From NCBI GenBank assembly GCA_036273715.1, contig DASUHB010000011.1:154473-218472 (forward strand): a stretch of 64,000 nucleotides of DNA. Reading direction: 5' to 3'. The notes beneath the pieces were generated by a model, which ran no database searches, was not told where the DNA came from, and was given only the letters and a program-made list of their open reading frames with translations. Position numbers and translations under genes: made by a program. Position 1 is the stretch's first letter. Each line of letters starts with the position of its first letter. Source of the DNA: Gemmatimonadaceae bacterium. GTDB taxonomy: Bacteria; Gemmatimonadota; Gemmatimonadetes; Gemmatimonadales; Gemmatimonadaceae. Below are positions 8,198-17,917 of this stretch, one piece after another.

Positions 8198-9343
8198 TGG
8201 CGGCGCGTCCGCCGCGAACCGCGACAGCCGGAACGGCGCGACGTCGACCGCCGGGCTCGTACCTAACGCAAGATCGGCCAGCGCCTCGCCGATCGCCGGC
8301 GCGAACTTGAAGCCGTGCCCGGAGCACGCGCTGGCGACGATCACCTGGGGTGCGCCCGGATGCGCATCGATCACGAAGTGCCCGTCCGGCGTGTTGGTGT
8401 AGAGACACGCCGCGCTCTCGCTCACGATGCCCGCCGCGTCATGCAGGTATCGATCGACCAGCGAGAGCGCCGCAGCCTGCTCCTCGCGCGAGGCCGGCGC
8501 GACGGACTCGTCGGGATCGACCGTTGCGCCTTGATGGTGCAGCGCAGCCTTGAGCCCGTCGCCGACATCGGGGATGACGTAGAACATGCGCCCGGGAGCG
8601 TATTCCCAGATCGCGACCGGGAGATGTCGCGCCCCCACCCGCTCGGGATGTTTGCGCGGGGTGATCCAGTGGATCACTTGCCGCTCGACGACGAGAGGGA
8701 CGCCGAGTGCCGGAGCGAGCGGCGCGAGCCACGCGCCCGCGGCGAGAATGACGCGACGCGCATGGTACACGCGGTGGTCGGTCGTAACAGTCACCGACGC
8801 CGACGATGCGTCCCAGCGCAGCGCGCGTTCCCCGGTCTCGAGCACCGCGCCATGCTCGCGCGCGGCCGCGCGCAGAGACTCGACGCATCGCTCGGGAAAC
8901 AGGATGCCCGCGCGATGCTCGTGCACGCCCACGGTGCCGTTGGGCGGCGCGAGCGCCGGGAACCGGCGTTTGAGCTCCTGCGCGTCGAACACCTCGTGCT
9001 CGACGCCGTGCTCGCGGGCGCTCCGGAGCGCGCCGGACACGAGCACGCCGTCCGGCGCGCCTAACGTAAGTCCGCCGGTCCGCCGGAACAGCGGACGGCC
9101 CGTATGGCGCTCGAGCTCCGCCCACAGATGGTACGCCCGCCGAACGAGCGGCACGTACGCCGGGTGCTCGAAGTACGCCTCGCGGATGATCCGGGTGCGT
9201 CCGTGCGACGATCCGTGCGCGTGCGGCGGCGCCCACCGGTCGATCGCGGTCACGCGCACGCCGCGACGCGCGAGCGCATAGGCCGCGGCGCTTCCCATTG
9301 CCCCGGCGCCGATCACCATCACGTCGCACCCGGTCGCGGTCAC
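8192..9343 (-). CDS. solA: N-methyl-L-tryptophan oxidase / monomeric sarcosine oxidase-like flavoenzyme
   Basis: FAD-dependent amine oxidase of 383 residues (DAO family, SolA/MSOX branch). The N-terminal dinucleotide fold is VMVIGAGAMGSAAAYALA, followed by HGSSHGRTRIIREAYFEHPAY, which is typical of SolA. The C-terminal CLYTNTPDGHFVID and SACSGHGFKFAPAIGE motifs match the covalent-flavin cysteine region (C in SACSGHG). The start is GTG 9343, overlapping the aceK stop as GTGA, so the two are translationally coupled. The exact N-methyl amino acid substrate is not determinable. Confidence 0.85.
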   Translation of the reverse strand: MTATGCDVMVIGAGAMGSAAAYALARRGVRVTAIDRWAPPHAHGSSHGRTRIIREAYFEHPAYVPLVRRAYHLWAELERHTGRPLFRRTGGLTLGAPDGVLVSGALRSAREHGVEHEVFDAQELKRRFPALAPPNGTVGVHEHRAGILFPERCVESLRAAAREHGAVLETGERALRWDASSASVTVTTDHRVYHARRVILAAGAWLAPLAPALGVPLVVERQVIHWITPRKHPERVGARHLPVAIWEYAPGRMFYVIPDVGDGLKAALHHQGATVDPDESVAPASREEQAAALSLVDRYLHDAAGIVSESAACLYTNTPDGHFVIDAHPGAPQVIVASACSGHGFKFAPAIGEALADLALGTSPAVDVAPFRLSRFAADAPPA

Positions 9344-11070
9344 GTGTGACGCAGCCGCCTCGACTCGGGGTACGGGAACACGTCCGGCATGTCGCCGTGA
9401 CGTTGCCGCTCCTGCATCGATTGCCAGAACTCGACGGTGAACAGATCGCCATGACGCTGCAGGAATCGCTTGCGGAGCTTGCCGGGCGGCACCATGAACG
9501 CCTCGAACTCTTCGGGGAAGACGTCGTTCTCGCCCACGTAGTACCATGGCTCAGCGGCCATCTCCTGCTCGGGCGTTTGCGGCTGCGGCAGGCGCCGGAA
9601 CACACAATCGGTGAGGAGCGACAACTCATCGTAGTCGTAGAAGATCACGCGTCCGTGGCGGCTCACGCCGAAATTCTTCATCAGCATGTCGCCGGTGAAA
9701 ATATTCGCCGCGGCGAGATCCTTGATGGCGGTGCCGTAGTCGAGCATCGCGAGCGCCGCGTCGTACGGCGACTCATCGCGCAGGTAGACGTTGAGCGGCG
9801 TGACGCGCCGCTCGGTGTACAGATGCCTAACGACGACGTGGTCGCCGCGGAGCTCGACGCTCGACGGCGCCGCATCGAGCAGGTGCGCCAGCAGCGGCTC
9901 GCTGAAGCAGCCGCGCGGCAGGTCGAGGTGTTCGAACTCCTGGGCGTCCGCCAGGCGGCCCACGCGGTCGCGCACGAACACGAACTGGTACTTGTCCATC
10001 ACGCGCCGCCGGGTGGTGCGCTTCGGATGGCCGAAGCGGTCCCTGATGATCTTGAACACGACGTTGAGCGACGGCAGCGTGAACACGCTCATCACGAGGC
10101 CCTGCTCGCCGGGCGCGAACTCGAAACGCGCGCCGGGCGCCGCGAGGTGCGCGACCAGCGTCCGATAGAGCTCGGTCTTGCCGTGCTTGTTGAACCCGAT
10201 CGAGTTGTACAACTCGTCGATGCGCTTGAGCGGCATGATCCCGTGGAGAAAATCGACCACTGCGTGCGGGCGCGCGATCTCGACGAGGAAATACGACCAG
10301 CTGAACCCGAAGACGATGCTCGCCTCGTCCTCGCTCAGCAGCACCGCATCCACGTAGATGCCCTCGTCGCCGTTGAGCAGCGGCAGCAGCAGCGGGAGCG
10401 CCGGCTTGTCGTCGTCGCGCAGCAAGCGGCCGACGAGATAGGCGCCTTTGTTGCGGAAGAACGGCGCCTCGAGCACCTCGATCGCGTCGAAGCCTAACGC
10501 ACTCCGCAGCGTGAGCAGCTCGGCGTCGATGCGCTCGGCGACCCGCTCGGCGTCGCCGTCCATGTCGCGCCACCGCGCCACATCCCACGACAGATCGTGG
10601 AGCATGCGCCGAACGACGTCGGCCGTGTCGTCCCGCCACGCATAGCGCCGCGTGACCGGCGGACCGTCGTCAATGTCGCCGGGCTCGTTGTCGGGGAAAA
10701 CGTATTCGACCAACGGATTCACACCGACCGTCGAGAAAATGCGCCGCGTCACGGAATTGAAAAAGCTCTCCGCGATCTCGCAGTCGGCGCGCTCGGCGAT
10801 GAGGGCGCCGTGCATCCATTTTATTTCTTCCCACGTTACGACGTCGGTGACGCAATCGCCCAACATGGCGCGCGTCTGTGCCAGCACCATGTCCACGTGT
10901 TGCTTGTAGAGCACGATCCGCTCCGAGGCATCGCGCTGCGCGTCGCGCCATTCGCGCCGCACGAAATGCTCGGACGCGCGTCGCGTGATGGCGCGGAAGC
11001 GGCTCTGGTAGGCGTCGTACGCCTCGTGAATCGCCGTCGCCACGGCCTCGACGTTCCCGTTGCCGTTCAT
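9340..11070 (-). CDS. aceK: Isocitrate dehydrogenase kinase/phosphatase
   Basis: Bifunctional AceK of 576 residues (ATG 11070; GTG 11085 is an in-frame alternative). It phosphorylates and dephosphorylates isocitrate dehydrogenase to control flux between the TCA cycle and glyoxylate shunt. Recognisable parts are the regulatory domain ([21 protein letters not shown]), the ATP loop [28 protein letters not shown], and the kinase core [19 protein letters not shown]. It is divergent from icd across a 60-bp gap. No isocitrate lyase or malate synthase is in the window. Downstream it is coupled to the SolA-type oxidase. Confidence 0.94.
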   Translation of the reverse strand: MNGNGNVEAVATAIHEAYDAYQSRFRAITRRASEHFVRREWRDAQRDASERIVLYKQHVDMVLAQTRAMLGDCVTDVVTWEEIKWMHGALIAERADCEIAESFFNSVTRRIFSTVGVNPLVEYVFPDNEPGDIDDGPPVTRRYAWRDDTADVVRRMLHDLSWDVARWRDMDGDAERVAERIDAELLTLRSALGFDAIEVLEAPFFRNKGAYLVGRLLRDDDKPALPLLLPLLNGDEGIYVDAVLLSEDEASIVFGFSWSYFLVEIARPHAVVDFLHGIMPLKRIDELYNSIGFNKHGKTELYRTLVAHLAAPGARFEFAPGEQGLVMSVFTLPSLNVVFKIIRDRFGHPKRTTRRRVMDKYQFVFVRDRVGRLADAQEFEHLDLPRGCFSEPLLAHLLDAAPSSVELRGDHVVVRHLYTERRVTPLNVYLRDESPYDAALAMLDYGTAIKDLAAANIFTGDMLMKNFGVSRHGRVIFYDYDELSLLTDCVFRRLPQPQTPEQEMAAEPWYYVGENDVFPEEFEAFMVPPGKLRKRFLQRHGDLFTVEFWQSMQERQRHGDMPDVFPYPESRRLRHT

Positions 11071-11130
11071 GACACCCGACGTCACTTTTCAGGAGTTCCA
11101 ACGCATACCGACGACTGCCCAGGGAGCATC

Positions 11131-12384
11131 ATGTCGACCTCCACCGTGTCCGAATACAAGCACCTTGCACCGGCCGACGGCGAGCCGATCACCATGCGCG
11201 ATGGTAAGCTGTCCGTGCCCACCGAGCCCATCATTCCGTTCATCGAAGGCGACGGCACCGGGCCTGACATCTGGCGCGCCTCACAACTCGTGCTCGATGG
11301 CGCGGTCCGCATAGCGTACGGCTCAAAGCGTCGCATTGCGTGGTTCGAGGTGCTGGCCGGCGAGAAATCCAAGAATGTGCTCAATACGTGGCTGCCTGAG
11401 GAAACGGTGGCCGCGATCTCGAAATATCTGGTCGCAATCAAAGGACCGCTCACGACGCCGGTCGGCGGCGGATTCCGCTCGCTCAACGTCGCGCTGCGCC
11501 AGCAACTCGATCTGTACGCCTGCGTGCGACCCGTGCGCTGGTTCGAGGGTGTGCCCTCACCGGTCAAGGCGCCGCAGGATGTGAACATGGTGATCTTCCG
11601 CGAGAATACGGAAGACATCTACGCCGGCATCGAGTACAAGGCGCGCTCACCGGAAGCCGAGAAGCTCATCCGGTTTCTGCGCGACGAGCTGGGGGCGCGC
11701 ACCATTCGCTTTCCGGACTCCAGCGGCATCGGCATCAAGCCGATCTCAGAGGAAGGCAGCAAGCGTCTGGTGCGGGCGGCGATCGACTATGCCATCGCCC
11801 AGCGGCTCCCGAGCGTGACCCTGGTGCACAAGGGGAACATCATGAAGTACACGGAAGGCGCGTTCCGCGACTGGGGCTACGAGACGGCGCGCCAGGAGTA
11901 CGGCGCCACGGAGCTCGACGGCGGCCCGTGGCTCAAGCTGCCTAACGGACCGGTGATCAAGGACGTGATCGCCGACGCGTTCCTGCAGCAGATTCTCCTG
12001 CGGCCCAAGGATTACAGCGTGATCGCGACGCCCAACTTGAACGGCGACTACATCTCGGACGCGCTGGCGGCGCAGGTCGGCGGCATCGGCATCGCCCCCG
12101 GCGCGAACATCAACTATCTCACCGGTCACGCCGTGTTCGAAGCCACGCACGGCACGGCGCCCAAGTACGCGGGCCAGGACAAGGTAAACCCGGGCTCGCT
12201 GATTCTGAGCGGCGAGATGATGCTCCGCTATCTGGGGTGGCCGGAGGCAGCGGATCTGATCGTCCGCTCGCTCGAGAAGACGATCGCGCAGAAGCGCGTG
12301 ACGTACGATTTCGAGCGGTTGATGCCCGGCTCGACGCTGCTCAAGACGAGCGAGTTCGCGAAGGCAATGGTGGAGAACATGTAG
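11131..12384 (+). CDS. icd: NADP-dependent isocitrate dehydrogenase
   Basis: Isocitrate dehydrogenase of 417 residues, colinear with the E. coli enzyme ([72 protein letters not shown]). Serine 117 in RSLNVALR corresponds to E. coli Ser113, the residue modified by AceK. This fits with the divergent aceK gene 60 bp away. The start is ATG 11131, preceded by AGGGAG. A strong hairpin follows at 12407-12435. Confidence 0.96.
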   Translation: MSTSTVSEYKHLAPADGEPITMRDGKLSVPTEPIIPFIEGDGTGPDIWRASQLVLDGAVRIAYGSKRRIAWFEVLAGEKSKNVLNTWLPEETVAAISKYLVAIKGPLTTPVGGGFRSLNVALRQQLDLYACVRPVRWFEGVPSPVKAPQDVNMVIFRENTEDIYAGIEYKARSPEAEKLIRFLRDELGARTIRFPDSSGIGIKPISEEGSKRLVRAAIDYAIAQRLPSVTLVHKGNIMKYTEGAFRDWGYETARQEYGATELDGGPWLKLPNGPVIKDVIADAFLQQILLRPKDYSVIATPNLNGDYISDALAAQVGGIGIAPGANINYLTGHAVFEATHGTAPKYAGQDKVNPGSLILSGEMMLRYLGWPEAADLIVRSLEKTIAQKRVTYDFERLMPGSTLLKTSEFAKAMVENM

Positions 12385-12406
12385 TTCCGCAATGTTGCCG
12401 TATGCG

Positions 12407-12435
12407 AAAACGGCGGCCTAACGGGCCGCCGTTTT
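12407..12435. terminator. Bidirectional terminator between icd and susD
   Basis: Perfect 12-bp stem AAAACGGCGGCC/GGCCGCCGTTTT with the 5-base loop TAACG. The A and T ends give a T-run on either strand, so it can terminate both convergent genes. The loop and stem top contain GCCTAAC, the recurrent heptamer. Confidence 0.85.
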
Positions 12436-12458
12436 CATTGTACAGCGCTTCCCTGCTC

Positions 12459-13802
12459 TCAGTGCGACAGGTTCGGGTTGTTCGCCCGCTCGATGTCGGG
12501 CAGCTTGAGGCAGAGCCCCGAACCGTCGGGCCCGTACTGGCCGCCGTTCCGATACGGCGATCCGGGCGCCGGCTGCAGGGACAGGTTGTTGCGGATGACG
12601 TCGTACAGGCGCTGGCCCTCGAGGAACAACTCCCTGCTCCGTTCCTCGATGACCTGCGCGAGCACCGATGCCTGGTCCGTCGCGCCGCTGTACGCCGGCA
12701 GCCCGGCGCGCGCGTGCAGCGCGTTGATGATGGTGATCGCGCTGGCCGGATCGCCGTCGCGGACATCGGCTTCGGCGATGATCAGCTGGGCCTCGGACCA
12801 CTTGGCGATCGGAATGGGCGTGCTCACATCCGCGTACTTGAGCTGTTGCCATTCGTGCACGCCGGATTCGGATGGCGGCGCCGGAAAGGAGTCCGTCGGC
12901 ACGCGCGGATCGGCCACGCCGTCGTAGGTCATGTGTTGATAGCGCGGACCAACGGAGGACGCGATGGCTGTTCCATTGTTCTCCGCCCAGACACGATTCT
13001 CGCGCCGCACCGTGGTCGCCGACGCCGTCGAGACGTGTTCGTAATTCACGTCCGTGATTTGCTGGGCGTCCGCTTTTGCGGCGTCCCACAGGCCCTGATC
13101 CAACTCCGCACGCGCCCGGCCTATGTACGCCATCTCGAGCGCGTCCTGGTTGTTACCCGACGATTGCGCCGTGGTGATCGCCAGGGTGAACGACGAATCG
13201 GCGGACTGGAACATCTGCTGCGGCGTCAGCTCCGTCCCGTACGTGATCGTGCCATCCGGGTTGAGCGTCGAGATGACCGACGAGCAGAACATTTCGCCTA
13301 ACTGAATCCGCGCGTAGCCGGCGTACGCGGCCAGCGTCGCGATGAGGCTGTCGCGGCTGACGCCCGAGGGCATCTGGTCGTCGGTCGTGCTCTGGAGGAG
13401 GCGGAGGACGTTGTCGGCCGACTCGCGGGCGCGATTCGACGGAATGTACGTCCCTTCGTCATCGCAATCGGCGATGGCGTAGAGCTCCTGGTCCGTGGGC
13501 ACCACGCGCTTGTCGTACACCCAGCGCGCGGCCGTTTCGGTTGCGTCCTCGAGCTCGTCGGTCAGCTCGCCGCCGACGATGATGAACGAGCCTAACGCGC
13601 AATCGAAGTCGCCGATGGCGCCGTTGGTCAGGAGGATTGCGTTGGCCGGCGTTTCGAGCGGGCCCGCCGGAATGCGGCTCGGCACGGGCACGTCGAGCAG
13701 GCTGTCACAGGCGGCGAGCGCGCCGAGGAGGAGCGCCGCGCCGAACAGCACGATTCCCTGTCGCGACCGCCGCGCCGTGGTGGTACTCTGCGAGAGTTTC
13801 AT
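12459..13802 (-). CDS. RagB/SusD-family nutrient-binding outer-membrane lipoprotein
   Basis: SusD-like lipoprotein of 447 residues with a signal peptide and lipobox (LLLGALAACDSLLDVPVPSRI). The C-terminal RagB/SusD features include ALHARAGLPAY, VIEERSRELFLEGQRLYDVIR and NGGQYGPDGSGLC. The start is ATG 13802 (MKLSQS); the frame is open further upstream but that part overlaps susC. It lies 29 bp after susC. SusD proteins cap the SusC barrel and capture ligand at the cell surface. The ligand here is unknown; no glycosidase is adjacent. Confidence 0.88.
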   Translation of the reverse strand: MKLSQSTTTARRSRQGIVLFGAALLLGALAACDSLLDVPVPSRIPAGPLETPANAILLTNGAIGDFDCALGSFIIVGGELTDELEDATETAARWVYDKRVVPTDQELYAIADCDDEGTYIPSNRARESADNVLRLLQSTTDDQMPSGVSRDSLIATLAAYAGYARIQLGEMFCSSVISTLNPDGTITYGTELTPQQMFQSADSSFTLAITTAQSSGNNQDALEMAYIGRARAELDQGLWDAAKADAQQITDVNYEHVSTASATTVRRENRVWAENNGTAIASSVGPRYQHMTYDGVADPRVPTDSFPAPPSESGVHEWQQLKYADVSTPIPIAKWSEAQLIIAEADVRDGDPASAITIINALHARAGLPAYSGATDQASVLAQVIEERSRELFLEGQRLYDVIRNNLSLQPAPGSPYRNGGQYGPDGSGLCLKLPDIERANNPNLSH

Positions 13803-13831
13803 GAGAGTTGTCGGCTGAGTGAGGTCGTCGG

Positions 13832-16800
13832 TCAGAACGTGAGATTCAAAGTCAGCAGGAACGACGAGAGCGTCGGGGTCACCGTCTGCTCCCAGGCGAC
13901 GCTCGTGCCACGCGATCCACCGAGGAACTGCGCGGTCGGGTCGAGGCCCTTGTATCCCGTCCAGGTCGCCAGGTTGCGGCCCGCGAACGTGAGCGACGCC
14001 GTGCGGGCGTGCAGCTTCGCGGCCATGTCCTCGGACAACATGTAGGACGCCGAGACTTCGCCTAACCGGAAGAAGCCGGCGTTGCTGATCAGATACGACG
14101 GAATGCCTTCCTGCGCGCCGGCCACCACGATCGGGTTGCCGTGCACGGGGTCGGCGAGATCCTTGCACAGACCGCCCAATTCGAAATAGCAGCGGATGCG
14201 CGCGTTGCCGTCGAGCTTCTGGAAGTTGAGTTGATAATCGACCGTCCCGTACAGCTTGAGGCGCTTCCACAACGTGAACGTGGACGTGAACGCGCCCTCC
14301 TTCGTCGGCACGCTCGAGCCCTGGTAGACGTTAGGCGCGTCCGAGCAGTCGACCTGGCCGCCGTGGCCGTCGGCGCACATGATGTCATACGCCATGCCTG
14401 TCGGATCGACCTTCGCGCTCACGACCTTGCGCAGGAACCACGCGCCGACCGGGAATCCGTTGATGTCTTCCTGGTACGTGCCCGGAGAGATCGACGTCAC
14501 GCCGGAAATGCCGAGGCTGATGATCTTGTTCGTGTTGTGCGAGAACGACACGGCCGCGTCCCACTGGAAATTCTCGCGGCGCATCGGCGTGACATTGAGC
14601 ACGACCTCTTCGCCGGAGTTCTTGATGTGGCCGGCGTTCACGAGCATGTCGGACCCGAATCCGACCGACGGCGCGACCTGCTGGTCGAGAATCGCGTTGT
14701 CGGTGTTCTTGTTGTAGTACGTGAACTCGAGGCCGACGCGATCGTTGAGGAAGCTGCTCTCGAAGCCGGTCTCGAACTCCTTGCCGCGCTCCGGGCCCAG
14801 CTTGGGATTGCCTAACGTGAGCGCCGTGACCGCCGGCTGATCGCCCGGGCCGGTGACCGGCGCGTACGTCCGGAGCGCCGAGAACTGGTCGGGCTGCTGA
14901 CCCGTCTCGCCGTACGCGGCACGCAGACGGAGCGAGTTGAGCCAGTCGGCGTGGAAGAACGGCTCATCGCTGATCACCCACGAGAGGCTGGCCTTCGGAT
15001 AGTACGCCCGCTTGAAGTCGGCGCCGAATGCGCTGTTCTTGTCCGACCGCAACGCGAGCGTCAGGTAGCGGCGATCCTTCCAGCCGATCGTCTCCTGCGC
15101 GTAGAAGCCGAGCGTGTTGTTCTCGGTCACGTCCTGACCGGTGCTCAGCCCCGTGGTGAGTGCGTTGATCGCGGTGAGCCCCTGCGCCGGGAAGACGGAT
15201 CCCGAGGCGCTCACGAACTCGTACTTCTTCGTGTAATACTGTGCGCCCACCGACGACGCGAAGTTGAAGTCGGACAACCCGAACTTCGCAGTGGCCGCGT
15301 AATCGTACGTGCGGAACCCGTCGGTGTTGTTCGTCTGGTTCTTGTAGCCTAACGCATCGGTGCCGATGCCCGTGTTGAGCAGCGAGTCGATGCGTAACGC
15401 CAGCTCGACGTCCATCGTGTTCACCTGGTCGGCCCCGAGGATCAAGCGCTGTGTGAACCAGCTGGTGGGCTGATGCGTGAACGTGATGCTGCCGGTGAAC
15501 CGATTGATGTCCTGGAACATGTGATACTCTTCGTTGTACTGCCACGGCAGCGAACTGCCGAAGCCGTACGCTCCCGGATCGGAGACGGACGCCGGGTCCA
15601 TGAGCATCGTCGTCCACGGAATACCGCCGTAGCCGGCTTCCGGCGCGAGGTTGGTCCGCCCGGTCTGATAGCCCATGTGCGTTTCGACCTTGAACTTCGA
15701 GCTGGGCTGTACCGTCAGGTTCGCGCGGAAATTCTCGCGATGGAGATCGTTGTCCTGCTCGGCGCCATCATCCCGTTCGCTCGTCGCCGACACATAGTAC
15801 TGAAAGACGTCGGTCCCGCCGCCCAGGCCCGCGCGATACTTGCGCGTGTAGCCGTTCTGGAAGATGTCGTTGCCGGTGTGCGCCTTGTACGCATCGTTGA
15901 GCTGCGTGAAGTCGATCGACTTGAGCTGGCCGTCCACCATGTTCCAGTTCGTTGGCCAACGCCCCTGCGGGTTCATCACGAAGTTGGTGCCCTGCGTCAC
16001 CGTGAACTCGTACCGCGTCGGGCCGGCAGCGCCTTGCTTGGTGACGATCTGGATGACGCCGTTCGACGCCTCCGTTCCATAGAGCGTGGCGGCCGAGGGA
16101 CCGCGAATGACTTCGACTTTGGAGATTTCCTCGGGGTCGATGTCATTCCAGCGTGAGATGGAGCTCGAGCCGAAGGCCTGATTGACCGGGCCGGTGGCCT
16201 GGTCGTTGTCCATGCGCACGCCGTCCACGTAAATGAGCGGCGTTTGCGTCAAGTCGAAGCTCGAGATGCCGCGCACGCGGATCTTGGCGCCGGTGCCGAC
16301 CTGGCCCGAGCCTTCGATCACGTCGACGTTAGGCGCGCGGCCGTTGAGCAGATCCTGGAAGCTCTGGATCGGCGCGACTTCCTGAATGCGCGTCGCATCG
16401 ATGGTGGTCACCGCGTTGCCGATTTCGCGCTTGGTCGCTGCGCCGGCGGTCGCGGTGACGACGACTTCGTCGAGGCTGGTCGCGCGCGGCTCGAGCACGA
16501 AGGCGACGGCGGTGTCGCCGACAGTCACGGTCTTGGTTTGGGACGCGTAGCCGATACGGCGCGCGATGACCGTCGCCGAGGTGCCGGTCGCGCCGTGGAT
16601 GCGAAAGTGGCCGCTGATGTCCGTGAGCGCGCCGAGCGTGGTGCCCTGGACGAAAATCTGGGCGCCGGCGATCGGCTGATTGTTCGCCTTGTCGGTAACA
16701 GTACCGGCGATGTTGCCCTGGGCGAGGGCGGCGCCGGCCGCGCCCAACTCGAGCGCGAGCGCCAGCGAGGCCACGCGCGTGAGCAGGCCCGCCGCGGATC

Positions 16801-16855
16801 GCACGCCGCCGAAGCGACGTCGCGTGCGGCGTGGAACAGACGGTGAAACAAGCAT
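13832..16855 (-). CDS. SusC/RagA-family TonB-linked outer-membrane receptor
   Basis: TonB-dependent transporter of 1007 residues. The signal peptide ends near GAAGAALAQ. A carboxypeptidase-regulatory-like domain follows (NIAGTVTDKANNQPIAGAQI), then the plug domain (EIGNAVTTIDATRIQE, GRAPNVDVIEGSGQ, KIRVRGISSFDLTQTPLIYVDG) and a long beta-barrel ending LTLNLTF with terminal Phe. The start is ATG 16855 with a perfect GGAGG nine bases upstream. It drives energy-dependent import of a large substrate with the SusD partner downstream. Confidence 0.93.
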   Translation of the reverse strand: MLVSPSVPRRTRRRFGGVRSAAGLLTRVASLALALELGAAGAALAQGNIAGTVTDKANNQPIAGAQIFVQGTTLGALTDISGHFRIHGATGTSATVIARRIGYASQTKTVTVGDTAVAFVLEPRATSLDEVVVTATAGAATKREIGNAVTTIDATRIQEVAPIQSFQDLLNGRAPNVDVIEGSGQVGTGAKIRVRGISSFDLTQTPLIYVDGVRMDNDQATGPVNQAFGSSSISRWNDIDPEEISKVEVIRGPSAATLYGTEASNGVIQIVTKQGAAGPTRYEFTVTQGTNFVMNPQGRWPTNWNMVDGQLKSIDFTQLNDAYKAHTGNDIFQNGYTRKYRAGLGGGTDVFQYYVSATSERDDGAEQDNDLHRENFRANLTVQPSSKFKVETHMGYQTGRTNLAPEAGYGGIPWTTMLMDPASVSDPGAYGFGSSLPWQYNEEYHMFQDINRFTGSITFTHQPTSWFTQRLILGADQVNTMDVELALRIDSLLNTGIGTDALGYKNQTNNTDGFRTYDYAATAKFGLSDFNFASSVGAQYYTKKYEFVSASGSVFPAQGLTAINALTTGLSTGQDVTENNTLGFYAQETIGWKDRRYLTLALRSDKNSAFGADFKRAYYPKASLSWVISDEPFFHADWLNSLRLRAAYGETGQQPDQFSALRTYAPVTGPGDQPAVTALTLGNPKLGPERGKEFETGFESSFLNDRVGLEFTYYNKNTDNAILDQQVAPSVGFGSDMLVNAGHIKNSGEEVVLNVTPMRRENFQWDAAVSFSHNTNKIISLGISGVTSISPGTYQEDINGFPVGAWFLRKVVSAKVDPTGMAYDIMCADGHGGQVDCSDAPNVYQGSSVPTKEGAFTSTFTLWKRLKLYGTVDYQLNFQKLDGNARIRCYFELGGLCKDLADPVHGNPIVVAGAQEGIPSYLISNAGFFRLGEVSASYMLSEDMAAKLHARTASLTFAGRNLATWTGYKGLDPTAQFLGGSRGTSVAWEQTVTPTLSSFLLTLNLTF

Positions 16856-16933
16856 GGAAGAGATCCTCCGAAGGGGAATCGGAAGGGGCGGCAGCGTGGT
16901 GCTGGTGTGCAATGCTGAATGCAGTGCGGGGGA

Positions 16934-16939
16934 CAATAT
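16934..16939 (-). promoter_or_regulatory. Candidate -10 element for susCD
   Basis: On the minus strand TATATT lies about 80 bp upstream of the susC start, within an otherwise GC-rich stretch. A weak -35 (TTTGCG) sits 16 bases before it. The remaining leader is unstructured to the eye. Confidence 0.3.
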
Positions 16940-17084
16940 ACGACCGGACAAGCGGCCGCAAACCTCCTGGATGGGGTGATCGCTATGTGACCTGTGGCGA
17001 GCGCCGACCAAGGAATGTCGGCTAAAGTATCCCGTGCTACAAACCGCGCAAGATCACTCGCGACGCTCTTACGTCCGAGAGATG

Positions 17085-17116
17085 AAAAAAAGCGCGATCG
17101 CCCCTGACGATCGCGC
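17085..17116 (-). terminator. Rho-independent terminator
   Basis: On the minus strand the perfect 9-bp stem GCGCGATCG/CGATCGCGC with a 7-base loop is followed by seven T. It terminates the small membrane-protein gene that ends at 17154. Confidence 0.85.
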
Positions 17117-17153
17117 CTTCCCTACGCGGCCCCTCTCCCGCTCACTTACTCGA

Positions 17154-17441
17154 CTACGGCTCCAGTAACCCCGCCGTCCCCTTGCGAATGTCGCGCGCGC
17201 CGTGCGCGACTCCCGTCCCAACTGCCACACCAAACAGCAACACCGCTCCAATGCCCACCGCCGGCAACAACCACGCGACCGGTGCCGCGACCAGCGCCGC
17301 GACGAGTCCCGAGATGTATGGGGTAGTCCGGCGCTGCGCCGCGTCCACGTAGCGCAACCGCGTGCGCACAAAATGCCGACTGTTCACGTAGCCGATCACC
17401 ACAGCGGCGCCAGTTAACGCCAAGCTTAGGATGCCAAGCAT
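17154..17441 (-). CDS. Small membrane protein, unknown function
   Basis: Protein of 95 residues with a GAGGAGG ribosome-binding site before ATG 17441. It has an N-terminal helix (ILSLALTGAAVVIGYV), a basic patch (SRHFVRTRLRYVDAAQRR) and two further hydrophobic segments (GLVAALVAAPVAWLL, GAVLLFGVAVGTGVA). I do not recognise a family. It lies after the 62-residue gene on the same strand and ends in a clear terminator. Confidence 0.65.
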   Translation of the reverse strand: MLGILSLALTGAAVVIGYVNSRHFVRTRLRYVDAAQRRTTPYISGLVAALVAAPVAWLLPAVGIGAVLLFGVAVGTGVAHGARDIRKGTAGLLEP

Positions 17442-17498
17442 GTCGCACCTCCTCTGGCATCTCTACGCGGCGCGCGACCGCCAGGTTTCCGGCGCCGA

Positions 17499-17687
17499 CT
17501 ACTTCTTCACCATGATCGTCCAATCGCCGCGTCCCTTGAGCGAGATGTACTCGCCGTTGGGACCGAGCAACGACTCACGATCGCTTCGAAGCACGCCGCG
17601 CGCAACGAACCGTCCCTCGCGATCCTTCACGAGGATCTCACAGCCGGGTTCGAGCTCGGCGAGCTGCCACTCCAACTCCGATTTCAT
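17499..17687 (-). CDS. Small hypothetical protein
   Basis: Protein of 62 residues beginning MKSELEWQLAELEPG, with GGGAG six bases upstream of the ATG. It has a beta-rich pattern (CEILVKDREGRFVARGVL, GEYISLKGRGDWTIMVKK), charged and soluble. No family recognised. Same strand and 57 bp upstream of the 95-residue membrane protein, so possibly co-transcribed. Confidence 0.6.
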   Translation of the reverse strand: MKSELEWQLAELEPGCEILVKDREGRFVARGVLRSDRESLLGPNGEYISLKGRGDWTIMVKK

Positions 17688-17917
17688 CGTGTCTCCCTCG
17701 CCGCGTCGCCGCCAGGAATTTCCGCCACCAGTACCTCACCAAGGCAGACGACGCGCGCAACCGGGGGTTAACAGCCACGAGAGCCCTCGGGCACAAATAC
17801 TTCCCAATGCGGAGCCGCCATCTGGCGATTGCTCGACGCGAGAGCCAGGCGTCCATCTCGTGGCGGAGCGACGCGCGCCCCGCCGTTCGCGCGCCTAGTC
17901 CTTTGTCAGCACACGAC

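Noticed and set aside
12459..14270. Longer version of the SusD protein overlapping susC
   Set aside because: The extra N-terminus is shadow sequence; the ATG at 13802 opens a proper lipoprotein signal.
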